Assembly (NCBI GenBank): GCA_937949945.1
Contig: CALFEQ010000085.1
Span: 169,449-233,448, forward strand
DNA length: 64,000 nucleotides
Direction: 5' to 3'
From: an uncultured Myxococcales bacterium
GTDB lineage: Bacteria > Myxococcota_A > Polyangia > Polyangiales > Polyangiaceae
In this document: in pieces, positions 17,297 through 26,257 of the stretch
How the letters are laid out: each line of letters starts with the position of its first letter
How positions within the stretch are numbered: the stretch's first letter is position 1
The notes under the pieces: model-generated
Told to the model about the DNA's origin: nothing
The model's input: the letters and a program-made list of their open reading frames with translations, nothing else
Database searches by the model: none
Program-made: the position numbers and the translations under genes

Positions 17297-20200
17297 ATGA
17301 TCTCGAAGTCCCTGCGGGAGCTCGCATTCGTCGGGCTCGTGACGGCGCTCGTGGGATTGCAGGGATGTGGCGGGTCCAGCTCGGACGTCGGGCAGCCGCC
17401 GGATTCCGCGCCGAAGGTGGTCGACCGCACGTCGGTATCGAAGGTCGTCGGCGCCGAGGGCGGGACGGTCGAGCACCCCGCCGGCGCGAGGGTCGTGATT
17501 CCGGCCGGCGCGCTCTCCGGATCGACGACGATCACCGTGACCGGCATCGACGCGCCGAGCGCCGACGTCCTCGGTGGCCCCGCGCTCGGTCAGGCCTTCC
17601 AGATGGAGCCCGAAGGCCTCGCGTTCGCGAAGGTCGTCAGCGTCGTGATCCCCTTCGACGCGACGCTCCTGCCGCCCGGCGCGAGCATCGAGCAAGCTCA
17701 GGTCCTCACGGCGCCCAACGGATCGACCGAGTTTTCCGCGCTCGAGACGGTCGGCAACCTCACGAACGGGACGCTCGAGGCGCGGACGATGCACTTCTCG
17801 CAGTTCGTCCCCGCGCAGAACCCGAACCCCGTCTTCATCAAGACGAGGACGCTGCCCAACGCCACGGTGGGATCGGCCTACGGCGCGACCCTCGAGGCCA
17901 CCGGCGGGACGCCGCCGTACACGTGGAGCATCGGCACCGGAGGCACGGGGCTCCCGGCCGGGCTGCTGCTCGGGACGGACGGTGTGATCTCCGGGACGCC
18001 GACCGAGCCTGCCGTGAGCACGTTCAACGTCCTCGTGAAGGACTCGGGGACGAACCGGGTGCAGCGCGCGCTCACGCTCGCCGTCGAGCCGACCGTCGCT
18101 CCGGCGCCGACCCTCGGGTCCGTCACGCCCACGAGCATCGATCAGGGCAGCGACGACACGACCCTCACGTTCGTCGGGACGAACTTCGTGCCGTCGTCCT
18201 ACGCCACGTGGAGCGGCTCTCCCCTCCAGACGACCTTCGTCAGCACGACGCAGCTCACCGCGGTCGCGCCGAAGGCTCTCTTCGCCGAGCCCGGCGTCTT
18301 CCCCGTCGGCGTCGTGACGCCGCCGCCCGGAGGCGGTGCGAGCAGCACGCTCGAGGTCTCCGTCGTCGCCGTGCCGCAGAACCCGAAGCCGGTGCTCTCG
18401 GCCATGTCTCCCCGGAGCGGCAACGTCGGGGACGTCGACACGATGATCACGGTCACCGGCTCGAGCTTCGTCCAATCGTCGAAGGTCGTCGTGAACGACA
18501 CGCAGGAGCTCTCGACCGAGTTCGTGTCGTCGACCGAGCTCGAGGCCATCGTCCCGAGCTCGCTCCTCGCGACCGCAGGGAGCTTCCGCGTTCGCGTCTA
18601 CACGCCGCCGCCGGGCGGCGGGCTGAGCGACGACTCGATCGTCTTCAACGTCGTCGGTCCGACCAACCCCGTGCCCACGCTCACCGACATGACGCCGACG
18701 GAGGCGATGGCGGGCACCTCGTCCATCGTGATCACGCTCACGGGGACGGGTTTCGTCACGGGCGCGCGGGTCTTCTTCGACGGCATGGCGCTCGCCACGA
18801 ACGTGCAGAGCGCGACGAGCGCGACTGCGACGATCACCCAGGAGTTCTTGACGACGCCGGGCTCGTACGACGTGACGATCCACAACCCGACGCCGGGCGG
18901 CGGCTCCAGCGCGCCGAAGGTCTTCACGGTCTTGCCCGCCGTCGCCCCGACGCTGACGTCCATCACCCCGAGCCAAGTGACGGCGGGCGCGCCCGACACG
19001 CTCGTCACCGTCCAGGGGACCGGCTTCGTCCCCGGCGCGGTGCTCGACTTCGGCGGTACGGCGTACCCGCTGACCGTCGCCGACGCGACGTCCGCAACCA
19101 CGACCATCCCGGCGAGCGAGCTCGCCTCGCCGCGGGTCGTGTCGATCCGCGTCAACACCCCGAACGGTAGCACCGACCCCCTCACCTTCACGGTCGAGGC
19201 GGAGACGTCCGCGCCGGTGATTTCTTCCATCTCGCCCGCCACCGTGCGGGCCGGCAGCGCGGCGCTGAGCCTCGCCGTCGGAGCGGTCTCGGACACGTTC
19301 GTCTACGGCGCGCAGGTCTTCGCGGACGGCACGCCGCTGCCGACGACGTGGATCAGCGGGCTCCTCGTCTACGCGCAAGTCCCCGAGGACATGCTCGCCG
19401 CGCCGGGCACGCACGAGATCACGGTGAAGAACCCGAGCAGCCCGACGTCGGCGCCCGTCACGCTCACCGTCGGGACGACGGGCAACCCGGTTCCGACCCT
19501 CACGAGCGTCTCGCCCGACACGCAAGCGTTCGGGTCGACGTCGGTCGTCACCCTCACGCTCACGGGCACCGCGTTCGTCGTGAACGGGTCGACGGTCTAT
19601 TGGCGTGCCCCGGGTGACGAGGTGCCGCTCCCCGTCTCGGTCGTCGGCGACGCGACCACCACCGTGAACGGCCCGTCGTCGATCACGCTCACCCTGCAGC
19701 CGGGCATCCTCGAGACGGCCGGAACGCACTGGATCAGCGTGGGCACCAGCGCCTCGGGCGCGCAGAGCGCGGAGATCGCCTTCACCGTGACGGGGACCAA
19801 CCCCGTTCCGAACATGGAGAGCGTCTCGCCCAACGTTCTCGGCGTCGGGACGGGCGACATCCCGATCACGCTCGGAAGCACGAAGCCGGACCCGACGTTC
19901 GTGTCGCGCACGGCGATCACGGCGAGCCACAACGGCGGTCCGGCCCACTTCCTCGGCTACTGCCAGCGGTTCCTCTCGTCGTGCACCGTCACCCTGCCGA
20001 AGGCCCTCCTGACGCAGCCGGGAACCATCTCGATCCAGGCGACGAGCCCCGGCTCGGGCTCGGGGAACACGGTCACGATCGACGTCGTGGCGGGCAACCC
20101 GACCCCCGTGCTGGCGAGGGATCCGATCTCCCCGGCCATGTTCACGCAGAACCACCCGAACCAGGAGGTGACCATCCGCGGGACCGGCTTCGTCCCGGGG

Positions 20201-20641
20201 GTCACGACCGTTCGCGAGATCCTCACGGACACGATGATCCAGGTCACGTCCGCCACGGAGACGTCGCTCCGCTTCACGGTCCCCGTCGAGCTGCTCGACG
20301 GAACGCCTTCGTTCCTCCAGTTCGAGATCACGAATCCGGCGCCGGGCGGAGGGACCGTGGTCACGCCCGACGTCTTCGTCTCGCTGGGGCCGCTCGTGAC
20401 GAACGCCCCCACCAGCGTCGCGGCCGGCGCTCCGATCGACGTCACCGGCGTCAACCTGGATCTCGGCACCGGCCTGACGCTCCAGTGCCCGGTCGGCGAG
20501 GCGCCGCCGCAGGTGGCGACGACGCGGACGGCGACGAGCGCGTCCTTCCCCGGCATCACGACCCCGGGCTTCTACGTCTGCCACCTGTCGATCAGCGGTT
20601 ATCCCGCCTCCAACACCTTCGAGCTCCAGGTCACTCCATGA
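17297..20641 (+). CDS. Large surface lipoprotein with ZU5-like, Ig and IPT/TIG repeats
   Basis: 1114 residues from ATG 17297, preceded by GAGGAGG and opening a lipoprotein signal (LVTALVGLQGCGG, lipobox LQGC). Order: Ser/Pro linker; ZU5-like domain at about 40-170 (GAEGGTVEHPAG, VVIPAGALSG); a putative Ig (He_PIG) repeat at about 180-275 (ATVGSAYGATLEATGGTPPYTWS, GVISGTPTEP); then eight or nine IPT/TIG repeats of 85-100 residues, each opening PTLxSVTPxxxxxG and closing with NPxPGGG-like turns. Expected at the outer membrane surface as an adhesin or scaffold. No enzymatic domain is visible. Codon use matches neighbours. Confidence 0.85.
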   Translation: MISKSLRELAFVGLVTALVGLQGCGGSSSDVGQPPDSAPKVVDRTSVSKVVGAEGGTVEHPAGARVVIPAGALSGSTTITVTGIDAPSADVLGGPALGQAFQMEPEGLAFAKVVSVVIPFDATLLPPGASIEQAQVLTAPNGSTEFSALETVGNLTNGTLEARTMHFSQFVPAQNPNPVFIKTRTLPNATVGSAYGATLEATGGTPPYTWSIGTGGTGLPAGLLLGTDGVISGTPTEPAVSTFNVLVKDSGTNRVQRALTLAVEPTVAPAPTLGSVTPTSIDQGSDDTTLTFVGTNFVPSSYATWSGSPLQTTFVSTTQLTAVAPKALFAEPGVFPVGVVTPPPGGGASSTLEVSVVAVPQNPKPVLSAMSPRSGNVGDVDTMITVTGSSFVQSSKVVVNDTQELSTEFVSSTELEAIVPSSLLATAGSFRVRVYTPPPGGGLSDDSIVFNVVGPTNPVPTLTDMTPTEAMAGTSSIVITLTGTGFVTGARVFFDGMALATNVQSATSATATITQEFLTTPGSYDVTIHNPTPGGGSSAPKVFTVLPAVAPTLTSITPSQVTAGAPDTLVTVQGTGFVPGAVLDFGGTAYPLTVADATSATTTIPASELASPRVVSIRVNTPNGSTDPLTFTVEAETSAPVISSISPATVRAGSAALSLAVGAVSDTFVYGAQVFADGTPLPTTWISGLLVYAQVPEDMLAAPGTHEITVKNPSSPTSAPVTLTVGTTGNPVPTLTSVSPDTQAFGSTSVVTLTLTGTAFVVNGSTVYWRAPGDEVPLPVSVVGDATTTVNGPSSITLTLQPGILETAGTHWISVGTSASGAQSAEIAFTVTGTNPVPNMESVSPNVLGVGTGDIPITLGSTKPDPTFVSRTAITASHNGGPAHFLGYCQRFLSSCTVTLPKALLTQPGTISIQATSPGSGSGNTVTIDVVAGNPTPVLARDPISPAMFTQNHPNQEVTIRGTGFVPGVTTVREILTDTMIQVTSATETSLRFTVPVELLDGTPSFLQFEITNPAPGGGTVVTPDVFVSLGPLVTNAPTSVAAGAPIDVTGVNLDLGTGLTLQCPVGEAPPQVATTRTATSASFPGITTPGFYVCHLSISGYPASNTFELQVTP

Positions 20642-20690
20642 GCTCGAGCGCTCCTGGCTGAAGGTCACGCCGATCCACGCGGCGGCGCAT

Positions 20691-20720
20691 GCGGCACGGC
20701 TCGTGCTCGAGCCGTGCCGC
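20691..20720. terminator. Perfect 13-bp hairpin between lipoprotein and response-regulator genes
   Basis: GCGGCACGGCTCG and CGAGCCGTGCCGC are perfect complements around a 4-nt TGCT loop. It lies 50 bp after the lipoprotein stop and 32 bp before the regulator start. GC-rich with no T-tract, so either a weak terminator or an mRNA 3'-end stabiliser. Confidence 0.45.
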
Positions 20721-20752
20721 GCGGCGCACCATGGTATCCTTCCGCGGGATCG

Positions 20753-21400
20753 GTGAGTCAGGCAGCGAAGCGCATCCTGTTCGTCGACGACGACGAGGGC
20801 TTCCTCGACGACGTACGGCTCGTCCTCGCGAAGGAGCCCTTCACGATCGTGACGGAGACGACGTTCGCCGGCGCGCTCGCTCGGTCCGAGGCACCCGACG
20901 CCGCGTTCGTCGATCTCGGGCTCCCGGACGGAGACGGCGTCGAGCTCGTCCGAGCTTTGACGGAACGTTGGCCCGACGTGCCGTTCGTCGTGCTCACCGT
21001 CCACCGCGACGACGCCCGCGTCCTCGCAGCCTTTCGCGCGGGCGCGAGGGGCTACATCTTCAAGGACGACGTGCCCCTCCGGCTGCGCGCCGCGCTCGAC
21101 GATGCCCTCGCGGGCGGGGCGCCGATGTCCGCCGCCGTGGCGCGGAGGGTGCTCGGGCTCGTCGCGGCGCTCCCGACCACGCCGCCGCCGGCGGAGCACG
21201 AGCCGCTCACGGCGCAGGAGCTTCGGGTGCTCGGCGAGCTCGCGACGGGAGGGACCTACGAGCAGTCGGCGGACGCGCTCGGCGTCAGCCTGAACACGCT
21301 GCGGACCCACGTGCGCAACATCTATCGCAAGCTCAGCGTCGGGACGCGCACCGAGGCCGTCATGTCCGCGCTTCGACTCGGCCTGCTCGACCGGCGCTGA
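20753..21400 (+). CDS. NarL/FixJ-type response regulator
   Basis: 215 residues from GTG 20753; an ATG at 20714 would add 13 residues ahead of the receiver fold and crosses the end of the hairpin. Receiver domain (about 5-120): acidic pair in ILFVDDDEG, phosphoacceptor Asp in AFVDLGLPDGDG, and the lysine in YIFKDD. LuxR-type helix-turn-helix (about 150-210): LTAQELRVLGELATGGTYEQSADALGVSLNTLRTHVRNIYRKL. It is convergent with, and overlaps by 41 bp, the hybrid histidine kinase on the other strand, its likely partner. Confidence 0.93.
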   Translation: MSQAAKRILFVDDDEGFLDDVRLVLAKEPFTIVTETTFAGALARSEAPDAAFVDLGLPDGDGVELVRALTERWPDVPFVVLTVHRDDARVLAAFRAGARGYIFKDDVPLRLRAALDDALAGGAPMSAAVARRVLGLVAALPTTPPPAEHEPLTAQELRVLGELATGGTYEQSADALGVSLNTLRTHVRNIYRKLSVGTRTEAVMSALRLGLLDRR

Positions 21401-23753
21401 CCTCTCGCACGTGCGCGTGCGGGAAGCTCGCCGAGAGCACGCTGCCGCCCCGCTCGCTCCGAGCCCACCGGACCTCGCCCCCGAGCTTCTCCAGCCGCCG
21501 CCGGGCGATCGCGAGGCCGCGTCCGGCCCCCGTCGGCTCGCCCGGTCTCCCGTCGTCCTCCACGTGGAGCGTGACGCGTCCCCCTTCGCCGCGCAGACGG
21601 CAGCGCACGTGACGAGGCTCGGCGTGCTTGAGCGCGTTGGTGAGCGCTTCCCGCAGCACGCGCCGCAGCGTGTGTTGCTCGATCGCCGAGAGCACGTTCA
21701 CCGAGCCGTCGTTCTCCACGTCGAGCGAGACCTCCACCGAGAACCCACCGGCGACGGAATCGACGTCGGCGTTCAAGGCCTCGACGAGCCTCGCCCACGG
21801 GACGGGCGCGCCGTCGGCGACGGCCAAGAGCCCGCGCGCCTCGGCGAGCGCCTCGACGACGACGCGGCGCGCGCGCTCCACGTGCTCCGCCCCGACGTCG
21901 GGCGCGTTGAGCAGCATCGCCGCCCTCGAGAGCGACGCCGTGACGCCGTCGTGCAGCTCGGCCTGGAAATCCCGCCGCTGCGCCTCGAGCGCGAGCGCTC
22001 GCCTCTGCGCGCGCTCGCACGCCGACCGCACGCGCTCGACGAGCTCGGCGCCCGAGAACGGCTTCGCGATGTAGTCGTCCGCGCCGGCCGCGAGCCCCCG
22101 CACCCGCTGCTCGGTCTCGCCGAGCGCCGACACCAAGAGGACGGGGACGCCGTCGAGCAACCGCGATGCGCGGACGCGTTCGAGGAGCTGGTAGCCGTCG
22201 CCGTCGGGCAGCATGACGTCCGCGAGGATCGCCGCCGGGACGAGATTCTCGAGCTCGGCGCACGTATCCGAGAACGTGGCGGCCGTGACGACGGCGAAAT
22301 CGCCCTCGAGCAGCTCCACGAGCAACCCACGCATCTCCGCGTGGTCTTCGACGACGAGCACGACGCGTCGTCCGCCGCGGGCATCCGTCGTCCGGGCCGT
22401 CTCGGCGCGCACTTCGCCTTCGTGGGTCGTCGCGGCCACGGCAGGCACGAGGCTCGGCAGCGCGACGGGCGGCTCGCTCGATCGCGGCAAGCGGAGGCGG
22501 AACGTGGTCTGCGCGGCGCCGTCGACGAGATCGAGCGCGCCTCCCTCGAGCTCCGCGAGCTCGCGAGCGACCGGCAGGCCGATGCCGGATGCGAGACCGC
22601 CGGCTCGATCGAACGTCGCGAACCGCTCGAAGATGCGCTCGCGACGCTCCGGCGGGATCCCCGGCCCGCCGTCGACGACGTCGACGACCACGTCATCACC
22701 GTCGCTGCGAACCTCGACGCGGACGCGTCCGGCGCCGTCACGGACCTGGCGCGTCGCGTTGTCGACCACGTTCGCGAGGATCCGTCGGACGTGCCCCGGA
22801 TCGGCGTGGGCCACGAGCCCTTCGTCGTTCGCGACGAGCTCCACCTTCGCCGCGCCGTGCGCGCCCTGGAACTGCGCGACGACGCGCCGAGCGAGCGCGA
22901 CGAGATCGAACGCCTTCGGCGATCGCGGCGCGCGCCCCGCGTCGAGCCTGGCGAGCTCGAGGAGCTGGTTCACGAGCTCCGCCAGGGACGCGGCGTTGAG
23001 ACGGATGCGCGCGAGGGCGGTGGTCCTGCGCTGCTCGGAGGTCCCTTCCCTGTCCGCGGTCTCGGCCTCCGCATGGATCAACGCCAGCGGCGTGCGGAAG
23101 TCGTGGCTCAGGTTCACGAACAGGCGGCTCCGCGCCTCGTCGTTCTTGCGGAGCTCCGCGTTGGCGCGCTCGAGACGCGTTCGCGTCTCGAACTCGCTCC
23201 GCCGCAGCCGATCGACGTTTCGCACGTGCATGGCGACGATGGCGTAGATACCGGCGAGCACCGCGTGGTCGCCGAGGTCGGCGTCCCATTTCGCGCGCGC
23301 GGCCGTCGCGAGCACGCCGACGACGAACGTCGCAGCGAGCAGCGCCACCGCGGGGCGGAACATCAACATCGCGGCGAGCACCGTCACCATCTGCCCCCAC
23401 TCCATGGTCAGGGTGAACCCGACCACGCATTCGTCGGTGACGACGAGAAGCGCCAGCCCGTGGGCGACCGTGAGCGACGTCATGAGCGCGGTCGTCCCCC
23501 ACTGCAGGACGGCGAGCCGGCGAGCGCGGAGCGCCAGCACGAACAGAGCCGAACAGAGGACGAGCTCCGTGCCACGGTACGCGAGCGAGTACGCGCGAAC
23601 CGGCAGGATCTCCGGCTCCCAGAGCACGAACTGCAACGTCCAGATGGCCGCCATGACGACCGCGATGACGGCCACACGCGTCCGCATCGGTCCGAGTCGT
23701 TCGGCCTCGAACGCTGCTTCGTCGACGGCGCTGAGAGCGGCGAGTGGGGGCAT
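21360..23753 (-). CDS. Double hybrid histidine kinase: membrane HisKA kinase, receiver, NarX/DesK-type kinase
   Basis: 797 residues from ATG 23753, chosen for GGGAG 5 nt upstream; it also leaves 95 bp for divergent promoters. A longer start at GTG 23825 adds 24 residues. Five or six membrane helices (about 25-190) lead to a classic HisKA (LSHDFRTPL) and HATPase (NVVDNATR, VDGGPGIP, SGIGLPVA). Then a receiver (VVEDHAEMRG, phosphoacceptor in ADVMLPDGDG, Lys in YIAKPFSG). Then a second, HisKA_3-type core (FQAELHDGVTASLS) with its own HATPase (REALTNALKHAEP, GRGLAIARRRLEKLGG). Both kinase cores keep their His, N and G boxes. The second type normally phosphorylates NarL-like regulators such as the convergent neighbour. 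Confidence 0.9.
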   Translation of the reverse strand: MPPLAALSAVDEAAFEAERLGPMRTRVAVIAVVMAAIWTLQFVLWEPEILPVRAYSLAYRGTELVLCSALFVLALRARRLAVLQWGTTALMTSLTVAHGLALLVVTDECVVGFTLTMEWGQMVTVLAAMLMFRPAVALLAATFVVGVLATAARAKWDADLGDHAVLAGIYAIVAMHVRNVDRLRRSEFETRTRLERANAELRKNDEARSRLFVNLSHDFRTPLALIHAEAETADREGTSEQRRTTALARIRLNAASLAELVNQLLELARLDAGRAPRSPKAFDLVALARRVVAQFQGAHGAAKVELVANDEGLVAHADPGHVRRILANVVDNATRQVRDGAGRVRVEVRSDGDDVVVDVVDGGPGIPPERRERIFERFATFDRAGGLASGIGLPVARELAELEGGALDLVDGAAQTTFRLRLPRSSEPPVALPSLVPAVAATTHEGEVRAETARTTDARGGRRVVLVVEDHAEMRGLLVELLEGDFAVVTAATFSDTCAELENLVPAAILADVMLPDGDGYQLLERVRASRLLDGVPVLLVSALGETEQRVRGLAAGADDYIAKPFSGAELVERVRSACERAQRRALALEAQRRDFQAELHDGVTASLSRAAMLLNAPDVGAEHVERARRVVVEALAEARGLLAVADGAPVPWARLVEALNADVDSVAGGFSVEVSLDVENDGSVNVLSAIEQHTLRRVLREALTNALKHAEPRHVRCRLRGEGGRVTLHVEDDGRPGEPTGAGRGLAIARRRLEKLGGEVRWARSERGGSVLSASFPHAHVREVSAGRAGRVEART

Positions 23754-23848
23754 CGGAGCTCCCGACGCCCGGGATCGACCGGGCGCGAGCAGACGCGAGA
23801 GGACCATAGAATAGGCCGCTTGCACGGGAGCGGGGAAAGCCCGTATCG

Positions 23849-25921
23849 ATGCATGCTCCCATGGGGAACCGCCTTCCGCCCCGCTCGACCACCCTCGTGC
23901 TCGGAGCGTCGATCTGCCTCTCCTCGCCCGCCGCCGCGGAGGAGGTCGTGGTCCGAGGCGAACGCAGCTACGCGCCTGCAGAGCAGGTGTCGGCGTCGCG
24001 CACCGAGCGCGACGTCGTCGGTCAGCCTCAAGGCATCACGATCCTGCGCCGCGAGCTGATGGACGATCTCCAGGCGCGCCGCATCGAGGACGTCCTGCCC
24101 CTCGCTCCGGGCGTCCAGCTCGGGACGGGCAACGGCGGGACCTGGGACGACTTCTACGTCCGCGGGTTCCGGGTCTGGGCGGGGACGCTGTTCCGCAACG
24201 GTTTCCGTGGCGCCTACTCGGGGCCGAGCGCCACGGACGCCGCCAACGTCGAGCGCGTCGAGGTCCTGCGCGGCCCAGCGTCGGCGCTCTGGGGAGCTGG
24301 GCTCCCGGGTGGCTCGATCAACGTGATCACGAAGCGCCCGCAGCGCACGCGGTCCGAGGTCATCACCTTGCGCGCCGGAAGCTTCGGCACCTTCCGCGCC
24401 GACGTCGACACGACCGGCCCCGTGAACGACCGGCTCCGTTACCGCGTCGTCGCGGCGGGAGAGACCACCGACGGACCGCGCGACTTCAACGACTTCCGAC
24501 GCCTCCTCCTGAACCCGAGCGTGCAGGTCGATCTGGCGGACGCGACCACCGTCACCGCCGAGCTCCAAGGGTACTTCGCGGCCTATCGGGCCGACCCCTT
24601 CGGCGTCCCGATCGTGGGAGGCAATCCGCACGCGCTCCCGGTCGAGCGGACCTTCATCGAGCCGCACCTCCCGCTCGCGACGTTCGACGGCACGCTCGGG
24701 CGCGTCGAGCTCGTTCACCGCCTTTCGCGACGGTGGAGGCTCGTCGTGACGACGCAGAGCCAGACCGGCGGCAACGCCGAGCGCGACCTCCTCCCGATCG
24801 CGCTCTCCGAGGACCAACGGACGCTCTCTCGCATCCAGCTCCACCTCGCGAGCCGCAGCCTCGACACCGCGGTGCAGGTCGCGGCTCGGGGCAGCGTGCG
24901 GACCGGCCCGCTCGAGCACGAGATCGTCACGGGCGTCGACGCCGGACACGAGATCGTGTTCTGGCGCGCGGCGAGCTCGGATCCCGCGACGCCCTCGGAC
25001 ATCGACGTGCACCGCCCCGCCTACGGAGCCCCGCTCCCGCCCGCCGAGCTCTCCGGGCCGCGCAACCGGTGGCGCTACCGCACCGCGGGCGTGTACGCGA
25101 GCGACCTCGTCGCCGTCGGGCGGCGGCTCGCCTTCCTCGTGAGCGCGCGGGTCGACGCGTACCAGCAACAGAGCGCCCTCGTCGGCGCGGTGAGCGAGGC
25201 CGGCTCGACCGAGCCGTCGGCGCGCGCCGGCGTGGTGCTCCGGCCGCTCGAGCCCGTGATCGTCTACGGCAACGTGAGCCGCGGCTTCTGGCCGGTGATC
25301 GGCGTGGCCGCCGACGGCGGCGTCCTCGCGCCCGAGCAGAGCCTGGGCGCCGAAGCCGGCGTGCGCGTCGTGACGGCGCGCGATCGCCTCGTCGCCGACG
25401 CCGGCGGGTTCTTCATCCGCAACGCCAACATCTCGGTCGCCGATCCGAACGCGCCCGCGTTCCAGGTTCAGCGCGGCGCGGCGCGGAGCGCGGGCGCCGA
25501 GCTGGTCGTGACGGCAAAGCCCGCGGAGTGGGCCCGGGCGTTCGCGAGCTACGCGTACGTCGACGCCGCCATCGCGGAGGACCCGAACCCCGCGCTCGTC
25601 GGCACGCCCCTCCCCTATGCCGCTCGGCACACCGCGTCGCTCTGGGGCCAGCTCGACTTCTCGAGCCCGAAGAAGAGCGGCCCCACCTTGGGCGCCGGCG
25701 GCATCGTGACCAGCTCCCGTACCCTCCCGGACACCACCGAGATCCCGGGGTGGACGCGCCTCGACGGCGCCGTCGGCTGGCGCACCCCGACGCTGCGCGC
25801 GACCCTGCGGATCGAGAACCTCCTCGACACACGCTACGTCCGCGCCGGCACGAACGCCCTCGCCGTCCTCGCCGGCCCTCCGCGCACCGCCATGCTGACG
25901 GCGGAGCTCGCGCTGCGCTGA
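23849..25921 (+). CDS. TonB-dependent siderophore receptor
   Basis: 690 residues. Signal peptide ends near SSPAAAEE. A TonB-box-like EEVVVRG follows, then the plug domain (about 50-155) with VERVEVLRGPASALWG and the GLPGGSINVITKRP motif typical of ferric-siderophore receptors. The rest is a 22-strand barrel pattern with ENLLDTRYVRAG near the end. The last residues are ELALR; the usual terminal Phe/Trp is absent, which is slightly odd. Start is ATG 23849 or 23861. Divergent from the hybrid kinase, which may regulate it (inference). Confidence 0.93.
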   Translation: MHAPMGNRLPPRSTTLVLGASICLSSPAAAEEVVVRGERSYAPAEQVSASRTERDVVGQPQGITILRRELMDDLQARRIEDVLPLAPGVQLGTGNGGTWDDFYVRGFRVWAGTLFRNGFRGAYSGPSATDAANVERVEVLRGPASALWGAGLPGGSINVITKRPQRTRSEVITLRAGSFGTFRADVDTTGPVNDRLRYRVVAAGETTDGPRDFNDFRRLLLNPSVQVDLADATTVTAELQGYFAAYRADPFGVPIVGGNPHALPVERTFIEPHLPLATFDGTLGRVELVHRLSRRWRLVVTTQSQTGGNAERDLLPIALSEDQRTLSRIQLHLASRSLDTAVQVAARGSVRTGPLEHEIVTGVDAGHEIVFWRAASSDPATPSDIDVHRPAYGAPLPPAELSGPRNRWRYRTAGVYASDLVAVGRRLAFLVSARVDAYQQQSALVGAVSEAGSTEPSARAGVVLRPLEPVIVYGNVSRGFWPVIGVAADGGVLAPEQSLGAEAGVRVVTARDRLVADAGGFFIRNANISVADPNAPAFQVQRGAARSAGAELVVTAKPAEWARAFASYAYVDAAIAEDPNPALVGTPLPYAARHTASLWGQLDFSSPKKSGPTLGAGGIVTSSRTLPDTTEIPGWTRLDGAVGWRTPTLRATLRIENLLDTRYVRAGTNALAVLAGPPRTAMLTAELALR

Positions 25922-25949
25922 CGCGGCCGCTGCGCTGCGCGCAGCGAGT

Positions 25950-25977
25950 CCTCAGACCTCAGACCTCAGTCCTCAGC
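25950..25977. repeat. Heptamer tandem repeat, CCTCAGN x4
   Basis: Four copies (CCTCAGA, CCTCAGA, CCTCAGT, CCTCAGC), about 30 bp after the receptor stop. This is the reverse-complement orientation of the CTGAGGA family. It sits in the 336-bp gap 25922-26257, whose only other content is the next repeat. Confidence 0.8.
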
Positions 25978-26079
25978 TTCGGGCCTCGCCCCGCGCCAGC
26001 TCTTGGCTCACCCGGACTTACTGGGAACGACTCGCCATCGGCGATGCGCCCACACCGTCCTGACGACCCGACAAACCCC

Positions 26080-26124
26080 TGGAGCCTGGAGCCTGGAGCC
26101 TCGACCACGAGGACTGAGGACCGA
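26080..26124. repeat. Composite heptamer repeat: (TGGAGCC)x3 then GAGGACTGAGGACCGA
   Basis: Both heptamer families occur side by side: three perfect TGGAGCC units (26080-26100) and, 8 bp on, the CTGAGGA/CCGAGGA type (26109-26124). Confidence 0.8.
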
Positions 26125-26257
26125 TTTCTCGACCAGGTCGACTCCACATCCGCCCCGGATGTAAGCCTACCCAGTCGCCGACGCACGATTGCGCGAGATG
26201 GCTCGATGCAGGGGCGGGTGCGCGCTGCTGGACCGGGGCGTGCAGTGGCGGAGCGCG

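Noticed and set aside
17201..21310. 1369-codon minus-strand frame opposite the IPT lipoprotein
   Set aside because: Composition typical of antisense frames; the plus strand has signal peptide, ribosome-binding site and recognisable repeats.
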